From Fimenecus sp045613585 (GTDB lineage Bacteria; Bacillota; Clostridia; Oscillospirales; Acutalibacteraceae), in assembly GCA_045613585.1 (NCBI GenBank), contig JAZLBG010000144.1, positions 1 through 8,382 of the forward strand: a stretch of 8,382 nt of DNA, read 5' to 3'. This document shows positions 1 through 5,001 of this stretch, one piece after another (within the stretch, counting starts at the first letter, position 1; each line of letters starts with the position of its first letter). The position numbers and the translations under genes are program-made. The notes under the pieces were generated by a model. It did no database searches. It was given only the letters and a program-made list of their open reading frames with translations, and had not been told where the DNA came from.

Positions 1-6
1 GTGTTG

Positions 7-12
7 TATAAT
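7..12 (+). promoter_or_regulatory. -10 element of the rpsU promoter
   Basis: A perfect TATAAT lies 36 bases before the rpsU start codon, so transcription would begin near position 19 and leave a leader of about 30 nt. The matching -35 element would fall before the window starts and cannot be seen. The -10 sits inside a loose inverted repeat (GTGT at 1-4, ACAC at 13-16). Confidence 0.6.
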
Positions 13-48
13 ACACAATGTATCCCAATGTAAAGGGAGGGATTTTTA

Positions 49-225
49 ATGAGTCAGGTAAAAGTTAAAGAAAACGAGTCCTTGGAAAGCGCTCTCAGAA
101 GATTTAAGAGACAGACTTCTCGTGACGGTGTCATTCAGGAAGTTAGAAAAAGAGAGCATTACGAAAAGCCTTCTGTAAAAAGAAAGAAGAAGTCTGAGGC
201 TGCACGTAAGCGTAAGTTCAAATAA
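49..225 (+). CDS. rpsU: 30S ribosomal protein S21
   Basis: The gene encodes 58 residues, the usual S21 length in Firmicutes. S21 is a late-assembling small-subunit protein near the 3' end of 16S rRNA and helps recognise mRNA start sites. The sequence shows the family pattern: a short N-terminal strand (SQVKVKENE), the helix SLESALRRFKRQ, then EVRKREHYEKPSVKRKKK and a very basic tail ending AARKRKFK. The start is fixed by a strong GGGAGG site (35-40) with an 8-nt spacer. The gene is followed by its own hairpin terminator, so most transcripts should be monocistronic. It is too short to stand out by length but is unambiguous by sequence. Confidence 0.97.
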   Translation: MSQVKVKENESLESALRRFKRQTSRDGVIQEVRKREHYEKPSVKRKKKSEAARKRKFK

Positions 226-259
226 GCTTGGGCTTTGCGAAGCTATGTTTCAAAACGCA

Positions 260-296
260 AGTGGGCGTCCATAACGGATTGCCCACTATTTTTTTA
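260..296 (+). terminator. Rho-independent terminator of rpsU
   Basis: AGTGGGC (260-266) pairs perfectly with GCCCACT (281-287). The inner TCC/GGA (268-270 with 276-278) can extend the stem with a small bulge, leaving a loop of ATAAC. The stem is followed by a run of seven T from 289. The next gene begins about 25 bases later. Confidence 0.88.
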
Positions 297-319
297 TTAA
301 AATGAACGAGGAAGAAAAT

Positions 320-841
320 ATGAATTCTGCTATGCCAAGATACCGCTTTAGGAGTGTTCTTGATATAACAATTGAAGATTTACATAAAATGGGAGCAAAA
401 GCAGTTGCCCTTGATATAGATAATACTATTTGCAATGACGGAAGTATTACTACTATTGATGGACTTGAAGATTGGTTGAAATCCATTCAGAATGGTGGAA
501 TTAAGGTTATGATTATCTCTAACGCTATTCCAAGACGGCCAAAAATACTTTCCAAAAGACTAAATCTCCCATATATTGCAAGTGCAAAAAAGCCCAAGCC
601 TGATAAACTGTTAGTTGGTGCTCAAAAAATGGGTGTCGAAATTCACGAAATGGCTATGGTTGGCGACCAGATTTTTGCAGATGTTATGGCAGCTAACGCT
701 TGCGGTGCTATTCCTGTACTTGTTGATGCGTTAAGCGGTAAAACCCGTTTCCCAATTTTCTATGCAATTCGTCGCAAGAAAGAAAAGCCAGTACTTGAAG
801 CGTTCCAAAAATTACACGGATATGGTGTTTATGATGAATAA
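320..841 (+). CDS. yqeG: YqeG-family HAD phosphatase
   Basis: The protein has 173 residues, close to the roughly 172 of B. subtilis YqeG. Haloacid dehalogenase-fold signatures appear in order: motif I DIDNT (32-36, nucleophile D32 and acid/base D34), motif II serine in IISNA (S67), motif III lysine in SAKKPKP (K90/K91), and motif IV GDQxxxD (115-121). No cap domain is visible, as in class IIIA. The in vivo substrate of this family is not firmly known. ATG 320 was chosen over ATG 302 because AGGAAG (309-314) lies 5 nt before it, while 302 has only the rpsU terminator T-run upstream. No separate promoter is visible after that terminator, so expression may depend on readthrough from rpsU. The 3' end overlaps the next gene. 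Confidence 0.9.
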   Translation: MNSAMPRYRFRSVLDITIEDLHKMGAKAVALDIDNTICNDGSITTIDGLEDWLKSIQNGGIKVMIISNAIPRRPKILSKRLNLPYIASAKKPKPDKLLVGAQKMGVEIHEMAMVGDQIFADVMAANACGAIPVLVDALSGKTRFPIFYAIRRKKEKPVLEAFQKLHGYGVYDE

Positions 842-1898
842 CTTGAAAAAACTATTAGCAGATTATGGCACAGGTTGTTGTGCTTTGATAATCTCACCTG
901 AAAACAGAAAATATTTTACAGGATTTGAATCTTCTGACGGATTTTTAATTGTATCTTCTGACCGTGCAGTTTTTATTACTGATGGCAGATACATTGAAGC
1001 TGCACAAAAACAGATTTCAAACTGTGAAGTTGTGCTTTTAGGTAAAACATACCCACAAATTGCAGAAATCTTAAAAGAAATGAACTGTACTAGATTACTT
1101 GTTGAATCAACAAGAATGACAGTTTCTACATACAACTCACTTAAAGGTGTACTTAAAAAAATCCCTGTATCAACTGATTCTACTCTTGATGCACTTATCA
1201 ATACACTTCGTTCAATAAAAACTGAAAACGAAGTTGAAAGCATTATAAAAGCTCAACGAATTGCAGAAGATGCATTCCAACATATTCTTAACTTCATCAA
1301 AGTTGGCGTTACTGAAAAAGAAATTGCTCTTGAATTAGATTTTTATATGCTTCGTCATGGTGGTGAAGGGCTTTCTTTTGAAACAATTGCAGTAAGTGGC
1401 AAAAACTCATCAATGCCTCATGGTGTACCAAGTAATAAAAAGATTGAAAATGGTGATTTTATCACTATGGACTTTGGCACTATCATAAATGGCTATCACA
1501 GTGATATGACAAGAACTGTCGCTGTTGGTTTTGCAACTGACGAAATGAAAAATGTATATAACACGGTGCTTAAAGCACAACAAAACTGCCTTGACAATAT
1601 CAAAGCAGGTGTCAGTTGTAAAAATGGTGACGAGTTTGCCCGTTCAGTTATCAGAAATGCCGATTTAGGTCAATACTTCACCCATTCAACAGGCCATGGT
1701 GTAGGCGTTGAAATTCACGAATTTCCTAACCTTTCTCCTGCATCTGACAGTATTTTGCAAGTTGGTAATATTGTTACTGTTGAGCCAGGCATTTATATTC
1801 CCGAAAAATTCGGCGTAAGAATTGAAGATATGGCCCTCATTACAGAAAATGGTTGCAAAAATCTTACAAGCGCACCAAAAGAATTGATTATTTTATAA
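834..1898 (+). CDS. pepP: Xaa-Pro aminopeptidase, M24B metallopeptidase
   Basis: This 354-residue cytoplasmic enzyme should release the N-terminal residue from peptides with proline in second place, or cleave X-Pro dipeptides. Residues 1-125 form a creatinase-like N-terminal domain (ENRKYFTGFESSDG near the start). The rest is the pita-bread catalytic domain with all five metal ligands: D213 (TMDFG), D224 (HSDMTRT), H288 (STGHGVG), E317 (TVEPGIY) and E331 (RIEDM). H196 in SSMPHG is the usual active-site histidine. The start is uncertain: ATG at 822, 831 and 834 share the frame. 834 was preferred because GGTG (824-827) is 6 nt upstream. All options overlap the yqeG stop, which implies translational coupling. 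Whether it is PepP- or PepQ-like in substrate range cannot be told. The 3' end overlaps the convergent gene by 11 bp. Confidence 0.93.
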   Translation: MNNLKKLLADYGTGCCALIISPENRKYFTGFESSDGFLIVSSDRAVFITDGRYIEAAQKQISNCEVVLLGKTYPQIAEILKEMNCTRLLVESTRMTVSTYNSLKGVLKKIPVSTDSTLDALINTLRSIKTENEVESIIKAQRIAEDAFQHILNFIKVGVTEKEIALELDFYMLRHGGEGLSFETIAVSGKNSSMPHGVPSNKKIENGDFITMDFGTIINGYHSDMTRTVAVGFATDEMKNVYNTVLKAQQNCLDNIKAGVSCKNGDEFARSVIRNADLGQYFTHSTGHGVGVEIHEFPNLSPASDSILQVGNIVTVEPGIYIPEKFGVRIEDMALITENGCKNLTSAPKELIIL

Positions 1899-2151
1899 TC
1901 AATGCGGTTACTATTGCCCCTGCCCCTGCAGATGCTAATAACTCTGCAACAAAAAATGCTTTGCTTTTGATTTTTTGCTTACGGGTTTTTGGTATTCCCG
2001 TTGAATTGTGAATACTATTAAGAGCTTTGCTTTTTAATTTACTGTCACTTTCTTGTGAAAATTCAGGACGAACAAAAAACAGGGCTTTTTCAAAATAATC
2101 ACACCCTGTTTCATGAATTTCAAGCACTTGTCGGTTTACTCCCTTGACCAT
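1888..2151 (-). CDS. Small tail-anchored hypothetical protein
   Basis: This 87-residue protein belongs to no family I can name with certainty. The N-terminal 50 residues are soluble (VLEIHETGCDYFEKALFFV, then a polar stretch). A basic segment (KTRKQKIKSK, about 55-64) follows, then one C-terminal hydrophobic helix (about 65-86, with SAGAGA) ending in a lone lysine. This suggests a cytoplasmic domain anchored by its tail. The gene is credible because a strong GTGAGG site lies 8 nt before the ATG and the composition is protein-like. Its stop codon lies inside the 3' end of the convergent peptidase gene with no terminator between them, so the two transcripts must overlap. A Crp/Fnr-type palindrome lies about 75 bp upstream. 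Confidence 0.75.
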   Translation of the reverse strand: MVKGVNRQVLEIHETGCDYFEKALFFVRPEFSQESDSKLKSKALNSIHNSTGIPKTRKQKIKSKAFFVAELLASAGAGAIVTALIIK

Positions 2152-2225
2152 ATAAAAATCCTCACACTTCTTTTTGTTATATTCACAAATATTGTTGGAT
2201 TTTTAGTCATTTTTATACTATATTT

Positions 2226-2241
2226 TGTGAACTTTTTCACA
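2226..2241. promoter_or_regulatory. Crp/Fnr-type operator palindrome
   Basis: The sequence TGTGAACTTTTTCACA is a perfect inverted repeat and matches the TGTGA-N6-TCACA pattern bound by many Crp/Fnr-family regulators. On the minus strand it lies just upstream of TATAAA (2217-2212) and overlaps where that promoter's -35 would be. It could therefore block or activate transcription of the small gene at 1888-2151. The regulator is not encoded in this window, and binding is inferred only from the pattern. Confidence 0.5.
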
Positions 2242-2289
2242 TGAAAATTTGTCAATATGGGATTTTAACCAAAAATTATTACAAGAAAA

Positions 2290-2308
2290 TTTATACAAAT
2301 AGTATAAA
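2290..2308. repeat. Perfect 7-bp inverted repeat
   Basis: TTTATAC (2290-2296) and GTATAAA (2302-2308) are exact reverse complements separated by AAATA. No T-run follows, so it is not a terminator. It could be an operator half-site pair or chance in AT-rich DNA. Confidence 0.5.
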
Positions 2309-2312
2309 GAAC

Positions 2313-2346
2313 TTTTCAACTAAATTGTTGAAAACTCTGTTGAAAA
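2313..2346. repeat. 8-bp inverted repeat with tandem GTTGAAAA
   Basis: TTTTCAAC (2313-2320) and GTTGAAAA (2327-2334) form a perfect inverted repeat around TAAATT. A second GTTGAAAA follows at 2339-2346, giving a 12-bp direct repeat period. Extended by one base, the second box (TGTTGAAAA) matches the DnaA box complement TGTGGATAA at 7 of 9 positions, as does TGTTTATAA at 2347-2355. The array thus resembles a degenerate DnaA box cluster. No dnaA, dnaN or rpmH lies nearby, so origin function is not supported by context. Confidence 0.55.
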
Positions 2347-2439
2347 TGTTTATAACTCCCACGAAAATCAATGGTTTTAAGCATATTTTTCCATTTTTCG
2401 ACAATCTTAAAAAACGTTTGTTAAAAATATGTCAAATAC

Positions 2440-2465
2440 AATTTGTTGTAAACGCTTGACAAATT
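2440..2465. repeat. 7-bp inverted repeat around TTGACA
   Basis: AATTTGT (2440-2446) and ACAAATT (2459-2465) are exact reverse complements with a 12-nt spacer. The right arm overlaps an isolated TTGACA (2456-2461). It lies about 120 bp before the glycosylase gene and may be an operator, but no partner -10 is convincing. Confidence 0.4.
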
Positions 2466-2582
2466 ATACAAAATGGAACATGCCTGTGTTATAAATTATC
2501 TAAAATTTTTGTGCAATTTAACATTAGGTAAAATCAATAGAAATTTTGAAAATTTTTGTCTATTTTGCAAAGGATTTTTATT

Positions 2583-3383
2583 ATGAAAAATTACTTTTCA
2601 ATTCCATTACCCAAAACTTTTGACCTTGCCCTTTGTCTTGACTGCGGTCAGGCATTTCGTTGGCAAAATGATGGCGAAAAGTGGCACGGCGTAGCTTTTG
2701 GAAAACATATTACAATTGAACAAACTAAAACCGAACTCGTTTTCTATAACTGCACAGAAGAAGATTTCAATAATATATGGAAAAACTATTTTGACCTTGA
2801 CTGTGATTACACTAAAATCGTATCAAAATATGACGATAAATACTTAAAACTGGCAGTTAACGAGTATAATGGTATCAGAATTTTATGCCAAGAACCTTGG
2901 GAGGCGCTTTGCTCATTTATTATTTCACAGAATAATAATATTCCAAGAATTAAAGGCATTATCGAGCGTTTTTGCGAGGAATTTGGCGAGGGCGAAAGTG
3001 GTAAAAAGTCTTTTCCAAGTGCAGAAACTCTCGCAACGCTTACAGTTGAAGATTTATCACCCTTGAGAGCAGGATTTCGCGCAAAATACATTATAGACGC
3101 AGCACAAAAGGTTGCGAATGGTGAAATTGATTTTGAAAAAATCAAAACTGAACCTATTGAATTTGGTCGTGAAGAGTTACAAAAAATTAAAGGCGTTGGC
3201 GCAAAAGTTGCAGAATGCACCTTGCTTTATGGCTTTCATAAAATTGATGCATTCCCCGTTGATGTGTGGGTGAAACGAATTATGGCTGAAATGTACCCTG
3301 ATGGATTACCTGAATGCACAAAAGGCACTGAAGGTATTGCCCAGCAGTATTTGTTCCACTGGAGAAGAATGAAAAAAGATTAA
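2583..3383 (+). CDS. ogg: 8-oxoguanine DNA glycosylase/AP lyase
   Basis: This 266-residue base-excision repair enzyme should remove 8-oxoguanine opposite cytosine and nick the resulting abasic site. It has the OGG1 layout: an N-terminal OGG_N-type domain (about 1-105, with CLDCGQAFRW), then the alpha-helical core with SFIISQNNNIPRI (111-123), which resembles the NNN motif of human OGG1. The helix-hairpin-helix-GPD segment is KIKGVGAKVAEC (201-212) followed by FPVDVWVKR (224-232). Both catalytic residues are present: lysine K208, equivalent to human K249, and aspartate D227, equivalent to D268. The C-terminus GIAQQYLFHW is typical. ATG 2583 was chosen because AAAGGA (2569-2574) lies 8 nt upstream; an in-frame ATG at 2556 lacks a site. 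The gene is alone on its strand and ends near the bidirectional terminator. Confidence 0.92.
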   Translation: MKNYFSIPLPKTFDLALCLDCGQAFRWQNDGEKWHGVAFGKHITIEQTKTELVFYNCTEEDFNNIWKNYFDLDCDYTKIVSKYDDKYLKLAVNEYNGIRILCQEPWEALCSFIISQNNNIPRIKGIIERFCEEFGEGESGKKSFPSAETLATLTVEDLSPLRAGFRAKYIIDAAQKVANGEIDFEKIKTEPIEFGREELQKIKGVGAKVAECTLLYGFHKIDAFPVDVWVKRIMAEMYPDGLPECTKGTEGIAQQYLFHWRRMKKD

Positions 3384-3401
3384 ATAAATATCTCTATTCC
3401 C

Positions 3402-3430
3402 TTGACTTTCAACACTTTATTTGTTATTAT
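3402..3430 (+). promoter_or_regulatory. Sigma-A-type promoter downstream of ogg
   Basis: TTGACT (3402-3407), a 17-nt spacer and TATTAT (3425-3430) match the housekeeping consensus at 10 of 12 positions. It begins only 18 bases after the ogg stop and points to the right, where no plus-strand gene follows. Its start site near 3437 is only about 75 bases before a strong terminator. Confidence 0.6.
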
Positions 3431-3436
3431 TGATTA

Positions 3437-3515
3437 AACTTAATAAGGTTATATCTCGTCTTTTGACGAGTGAAAAAGGAACCCCACCGCAGTTTTGCGG
3501 TGGGGTTTTGGGTTT
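3437..3515 (+). ncRNA. Candidate small noncoding RNA
   Basis: A promoter at 3402-3430 would start a transcript near 3437 that ends at the terminator around 3507-3517, giving roughly 75-80 nt. The transcript could fold almost completely into three consecutive hairpins: AACTT/AGGTT with loop AATA (3437-3450), CTCGTC/GACGAG with loop TTTT (3455-3470), and the 12-bp terminator stem (3480-3507). The single-stranded linker GTGAAAAAGG (3470-3479) is purine-rich. No plausible coding frame with a ribosome binding site fits inside. It matches no riboswitch or known small RNA that I recognise. It could instead be an incidental promoter plus a double hairpin ending the ogg transcript. Confidence 0.45.
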
Positions 3516-3517
3516 TT
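3480..3517. terminator. Strong bidirectional terminator
   Basis: AACCCCACCGCA (3480-3491) pairs perfectly with TGCGGTGGGGTT (3496-3507) around the loop GTTT. Rightward transcripts meet TTGGGTTTTTATT after the stem. Leftward transcripts meet TTCCTTTTTCAC on the opposite strand. It should end the ogg or small-RNA transcript from the left and the five-gene minus-strand unit from the right, whose last stop codon is 17 bases away. Confidence 0.9.
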
Positions 3518-3523
3518 ATTAAG

Positions 3524-4060
3524 TTATTTTAAGGCATCATAAGTGCCCATCATCATACATTCCTGTTTGGTTTGTTCTAGGCGTTGCAATGCTTTTTCTC
3601 TTGCACTTTTTGCTCTTTTTATCTTCTTAACAACCGAACCTGCAAGAAAAATACTGATTGCAGGCAAGGCAACAACCGCACCTGCCCAAACACCGCCAGC
3701 AAGTCGTATTGTAGGCTCTAAACCAATCAATCCACAAGCTGTCGTAAATGCAAGAACGCCAAAAAGAATAAGCCCTATACCTATAACATATATAGGTATA
3801 TATTTTATAGCCTCTTTGATTTCTGCCTTTGTGGTTTCTTCAATTTTTATAACGCTTTTGTTATACATTGAACGAGTCATAACAATATGGTCTGTATTAG
3901 GTTTCAACTCCCCATGATGCACAGCGTTAAAGTATTCTCTACCCAAAGGTTTTTCTTCTTCCTCACAAACAATATTTTGGTCAAATATTCTATTTGCAAG
4001 ATGAGAAATGTCTTCTTTTTCTTCAGTTCCAAGCGTATTTGCTTTTGAATTTTCATCCAT
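3524..4060 (-). CDS. Two-helix membrane protein, tandem paralog B
   Basis: This 178-residue protein is of unknown family and is clearly related to its upstream neighbour. Shared blocks are EEKxDISHxxNxxFDQN (about 13-29), R(D/E)Y(L/F), TR, and a C-terminal block of the form LExTKxExMxxGxYDA (161-176). Two hydrophobic helices lie at about 87-111 and 120-144 with a short loop between them. Lysine- and arginine-rich flanks after the second helix (VVKKIKRAKSAREK) predict both ends in the cytoplasm. The start at 4060 was chosen because MDEN aligns with the paralog's MDEK and GGGTG lies 5 nt upstream. A longer start at 4081 would overlap the preceding gene. It is the last gene of the unit, 4 bp after paralog A. 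Confidence 0.8.
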   Translation of the reverse strand: MDENSKANTLGTEEKEDISHLANRIFDQNIVCEEEEKPLGREYFNAVHHGELKPNTDHIVMTRSMYNKSVIKIEETTKAEIKEAIKYIPIYVIGIGLILFGVLAFTTACGLIGLEPTIRLAGGVWAGAVVALPAISIFLAGSVVKKIKRAKSAREKALQRLEQTKQECMMMGTYDALK

Positions 4061-4064
4061 ATAT

Positions 4065-4670
4065 TCACCCGTTTGCATCATAAAGCCCTAAAAGCATTTG
4101 CTCATGCTTAGTTTCTTCGAGGTTTTGAATAGCTCGTTCTTTTTTCTTCTTATATTGCTTTACATTCTTAATTGTACTATATACAAAAGCACCAAAAATT
4201 GTAACACTTGTAACCAGAACAATCCAACCTATTCCAAAAAACAAGCCACCCATCGCCCAATATGAACGCACATCCTTTTTATCTACCCATTCGTAAAAAG
4301 ATATATCACACAACTCATGATATACATCAAAACTATGAGCTGAAACACAAAAAGAAATAACCGCAAACAATATGAGCACCGCAAAAACTATGGACAAAAC
4401 AAGTATTTTCTTCTTTTCGTACTGTAGCTTTTCGTTAAAACTATTTTCAATTTTTTCGCGCATTTCGTAGTGCTTTGTTCTTGTAAGACGGACATCTTTG
4501 TTAAGAAAATCCATACTTTCACCATAAATGTGCTGAAGGTAGTCACGATTCATCGCTTCACCTTCAGTAAAGCTATTTACATTCTGGTCAAACATAGAAT
4601 TGGGAATATGTGATATATCTGGCTTTTCTTCTGCCATCACAGGAATATCCTCTCTTAACTTTTCGTCCAT
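4065..4670 (-). CDS. Two-helix membrane protein, tandem paralog A
   Basis: This 201-residue protein is of unknown family. It has a soluble N-terminus of about 85 residues with EEKPDISH (14-21) and FDQN (27-30), and a charged stretch before the first helix (EKLQYEKKK). Hydrophobic helices lie at about 89-110 and 139-165, separated by a polar loop (about 111-138) predicted to face outward. A basic segment KQYKKKKERA follows, then the tail LEETKHEQMLLGLYDANG. Start and tail blocks match paralog B, while helix sequences differ strongly. The family constraint therefore seems to lie on the cytoplasmic ends. A ribosome binding site of GGTAGG type precedes the ATG. It lies 55 bp after the toxin-like gene, and part of that gap resembles a third copy's tail. 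It might be an immunity-type partner, but nothing in the sequence proves this. Confidence 0.82.
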   Translation of the reverse strand: MDEKLREDIPVMAEEKPDISHIPNSMFDQNVNSFTEGEAMNRDYLQHIYGESMDFLNKDVRLTRTKHYEMREKIENSFNEKLQYEKKKILVLSIVFAVLILFAVISFCVSAHSFDVYHELCDISFYEWVDKKDVRSYWAMGGLFFGIGWIVLVTSVTIFGAFVYSTIKNVKQYKKKKERAIQNLEETKHEQMLLGLYDANG

Positions 4671-4673
4671 AAT

Positions 4674-4724
4674 CTACCTACCTGCATCATATGTTTCAAA
4701 ACTGATACAATCACTTTTTCTATT
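4674..4724 (-). pseudogene. Possible C-terminal remnant of a third paralog
   Basis: On the minus strand, 17 codons ending in TAG sit between the toxin-like gene and paralog A. They read NRKSDCISFETYDAGR. This tail resembles the ends of the two paralogs: KSDC...TYDA compared with KQECMMMGTYDALK in paralog B and GLYDANG in paralog A. The DNA ACATATGATGCA also resembles CTTTATGATGCA and ACTTATGATGCC at the paralog ends. The distance from the tail's stop to the next ATG is also similar (3 bp here, 4 bp between A and B). A deleted third copy is the simplest reading, but the match is short and could be chance. Confidence 0.4.
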
Positions 4725-4725
4725 T

Positions 4726-5001
4726 TTACTGCCTTTCAAAATATTCGTCATCAGCAATATAGTATGTGCGAACAAATCCGTCTTCTGAAACGAATACTAT
4801 CTCCCCCGTTTGAGGGAGGTAGTATATTTTGTCGTTATCGCCTTCATCGGTTTCAATTTTCACCTTTGATTGTGGATTGTTTATTACAGCATTAGCCTTT
4901 ATAAGATATTCTTCTGCCGTCTCGCACCCTGTCGCCTCTTTATGCTCTTCAAAATGCTTTATAAGTTTTTCAGGAGTGCGAAATTTATAGATTTTAGCCA
5001 T
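4726..5001 (-). CDS. Stand-alone RNase-toxin-like domain protein
   Basis: This 91-residue protein consists of a single domain. It resembles the C-terminal nuclease-type domains found on polymorphic (RHS) toxins and phage head-associated proteins of the barnase/EndoU/ColicinE5/RelE-like group. The recognised pattern is KLIKHFEEH (12-20), G25, TAEEYL (28-33), A36, then IYYLPQTGEIVFVS (59-72), DGFVRTYY (74-81) and the terminal YFERQ. Candidate catalytic residues are H16, H20, S72, R78 and T79. The usual HGxEFG after the second histidine is altered to HKEATG. There is no signal peptide, repeat region or delivery domain. The ATG overlaps the glpK stop by one base (TAATG) and no strong ribosome binding site is seen, so translation is probably coupled to glpK. 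Activity, target and whether it is domesticated are unknown. Confidence 0.72.
   Translation of the reverse strand: MAKIYKFRTPEKLIKHFEEHKEATGCETAEEYLIKANAVINNPQSKVKIETDEGDNDKIYYLPQTGEIVFVSEDGFVRTYYIADDEYFERQ

Larger units (their letters stand above)
2152..2582. other. Palindrome-rich AT-rich intergenic region
   Basis: This stretch of about 430 bp holds no convincing gene. The only sizeable open frame (2241-2459, +) has no ribosome binding site and a composition expected of AT-rich noncoding DNA. The region contains four inverted repeats (2226-2241, 2290-2308, 2313-2334, 2440-2465), a tandem direct repeat (2327-2346), and an isolated TTGACA (2456-2461) with no good -10 at 16-18 nt. The upstream signals for both divergent genes (1888-2151 and 2583-3383) must lie here. 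AAAGGA at 2569-2574 is the ribosome binding site of the glycosylase gene. Confidence 0.7.

Noticed and set aside
302..319. Upstream ATG as the yqeG start
   Set aside because: It has only the terminator T-run before it, while ATG 320 has AGGAAG at the proper distance and gives the usual family length.
863..1243. Antisense open frame of 126 codons within the peptidase gene
   Set aside because: It lies wholly inside a well-supported conserved enzyme gene and shows no recognisable family or ribosome binding site.
2241..2459. Open frame of 72 codons on the plus strand in the AT-rich spacer
   Set aside because: No ribosome binding site, lysine/isoleucine/phenylalanine/asparagine-rich composition expected of random AT-rich DNA, and it runs through several palindromes.
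2446..2461. CcpA cre-like site (TGTAAACGCTTGACA)
   Set aside because: The two halves are one base too far apart and one conserved position differs from the cre consensus, so the match is not good enough to call.
2152..2582. Chromosomal replication origin
   Set aside because: Only degenerate DnaA-box-like words are present, and dnaA, dnaN and rpmH are absent. Flanking genes do not point away from the region on both sides.
3437..3515. Known riboswitch in front of a gene
   Set aside because: No plus-strand gene follows the terminator, and the sequence lacks the conserved cores of the common riboswitch classes I could compare by eye.
4061..4081. Upstream ATG as the start of paralog B
   Set aside because: It would overlap the preceding gene and add residues absent from paralog A, whereas ATG 4060 aligns exactly with the start of paralog A.
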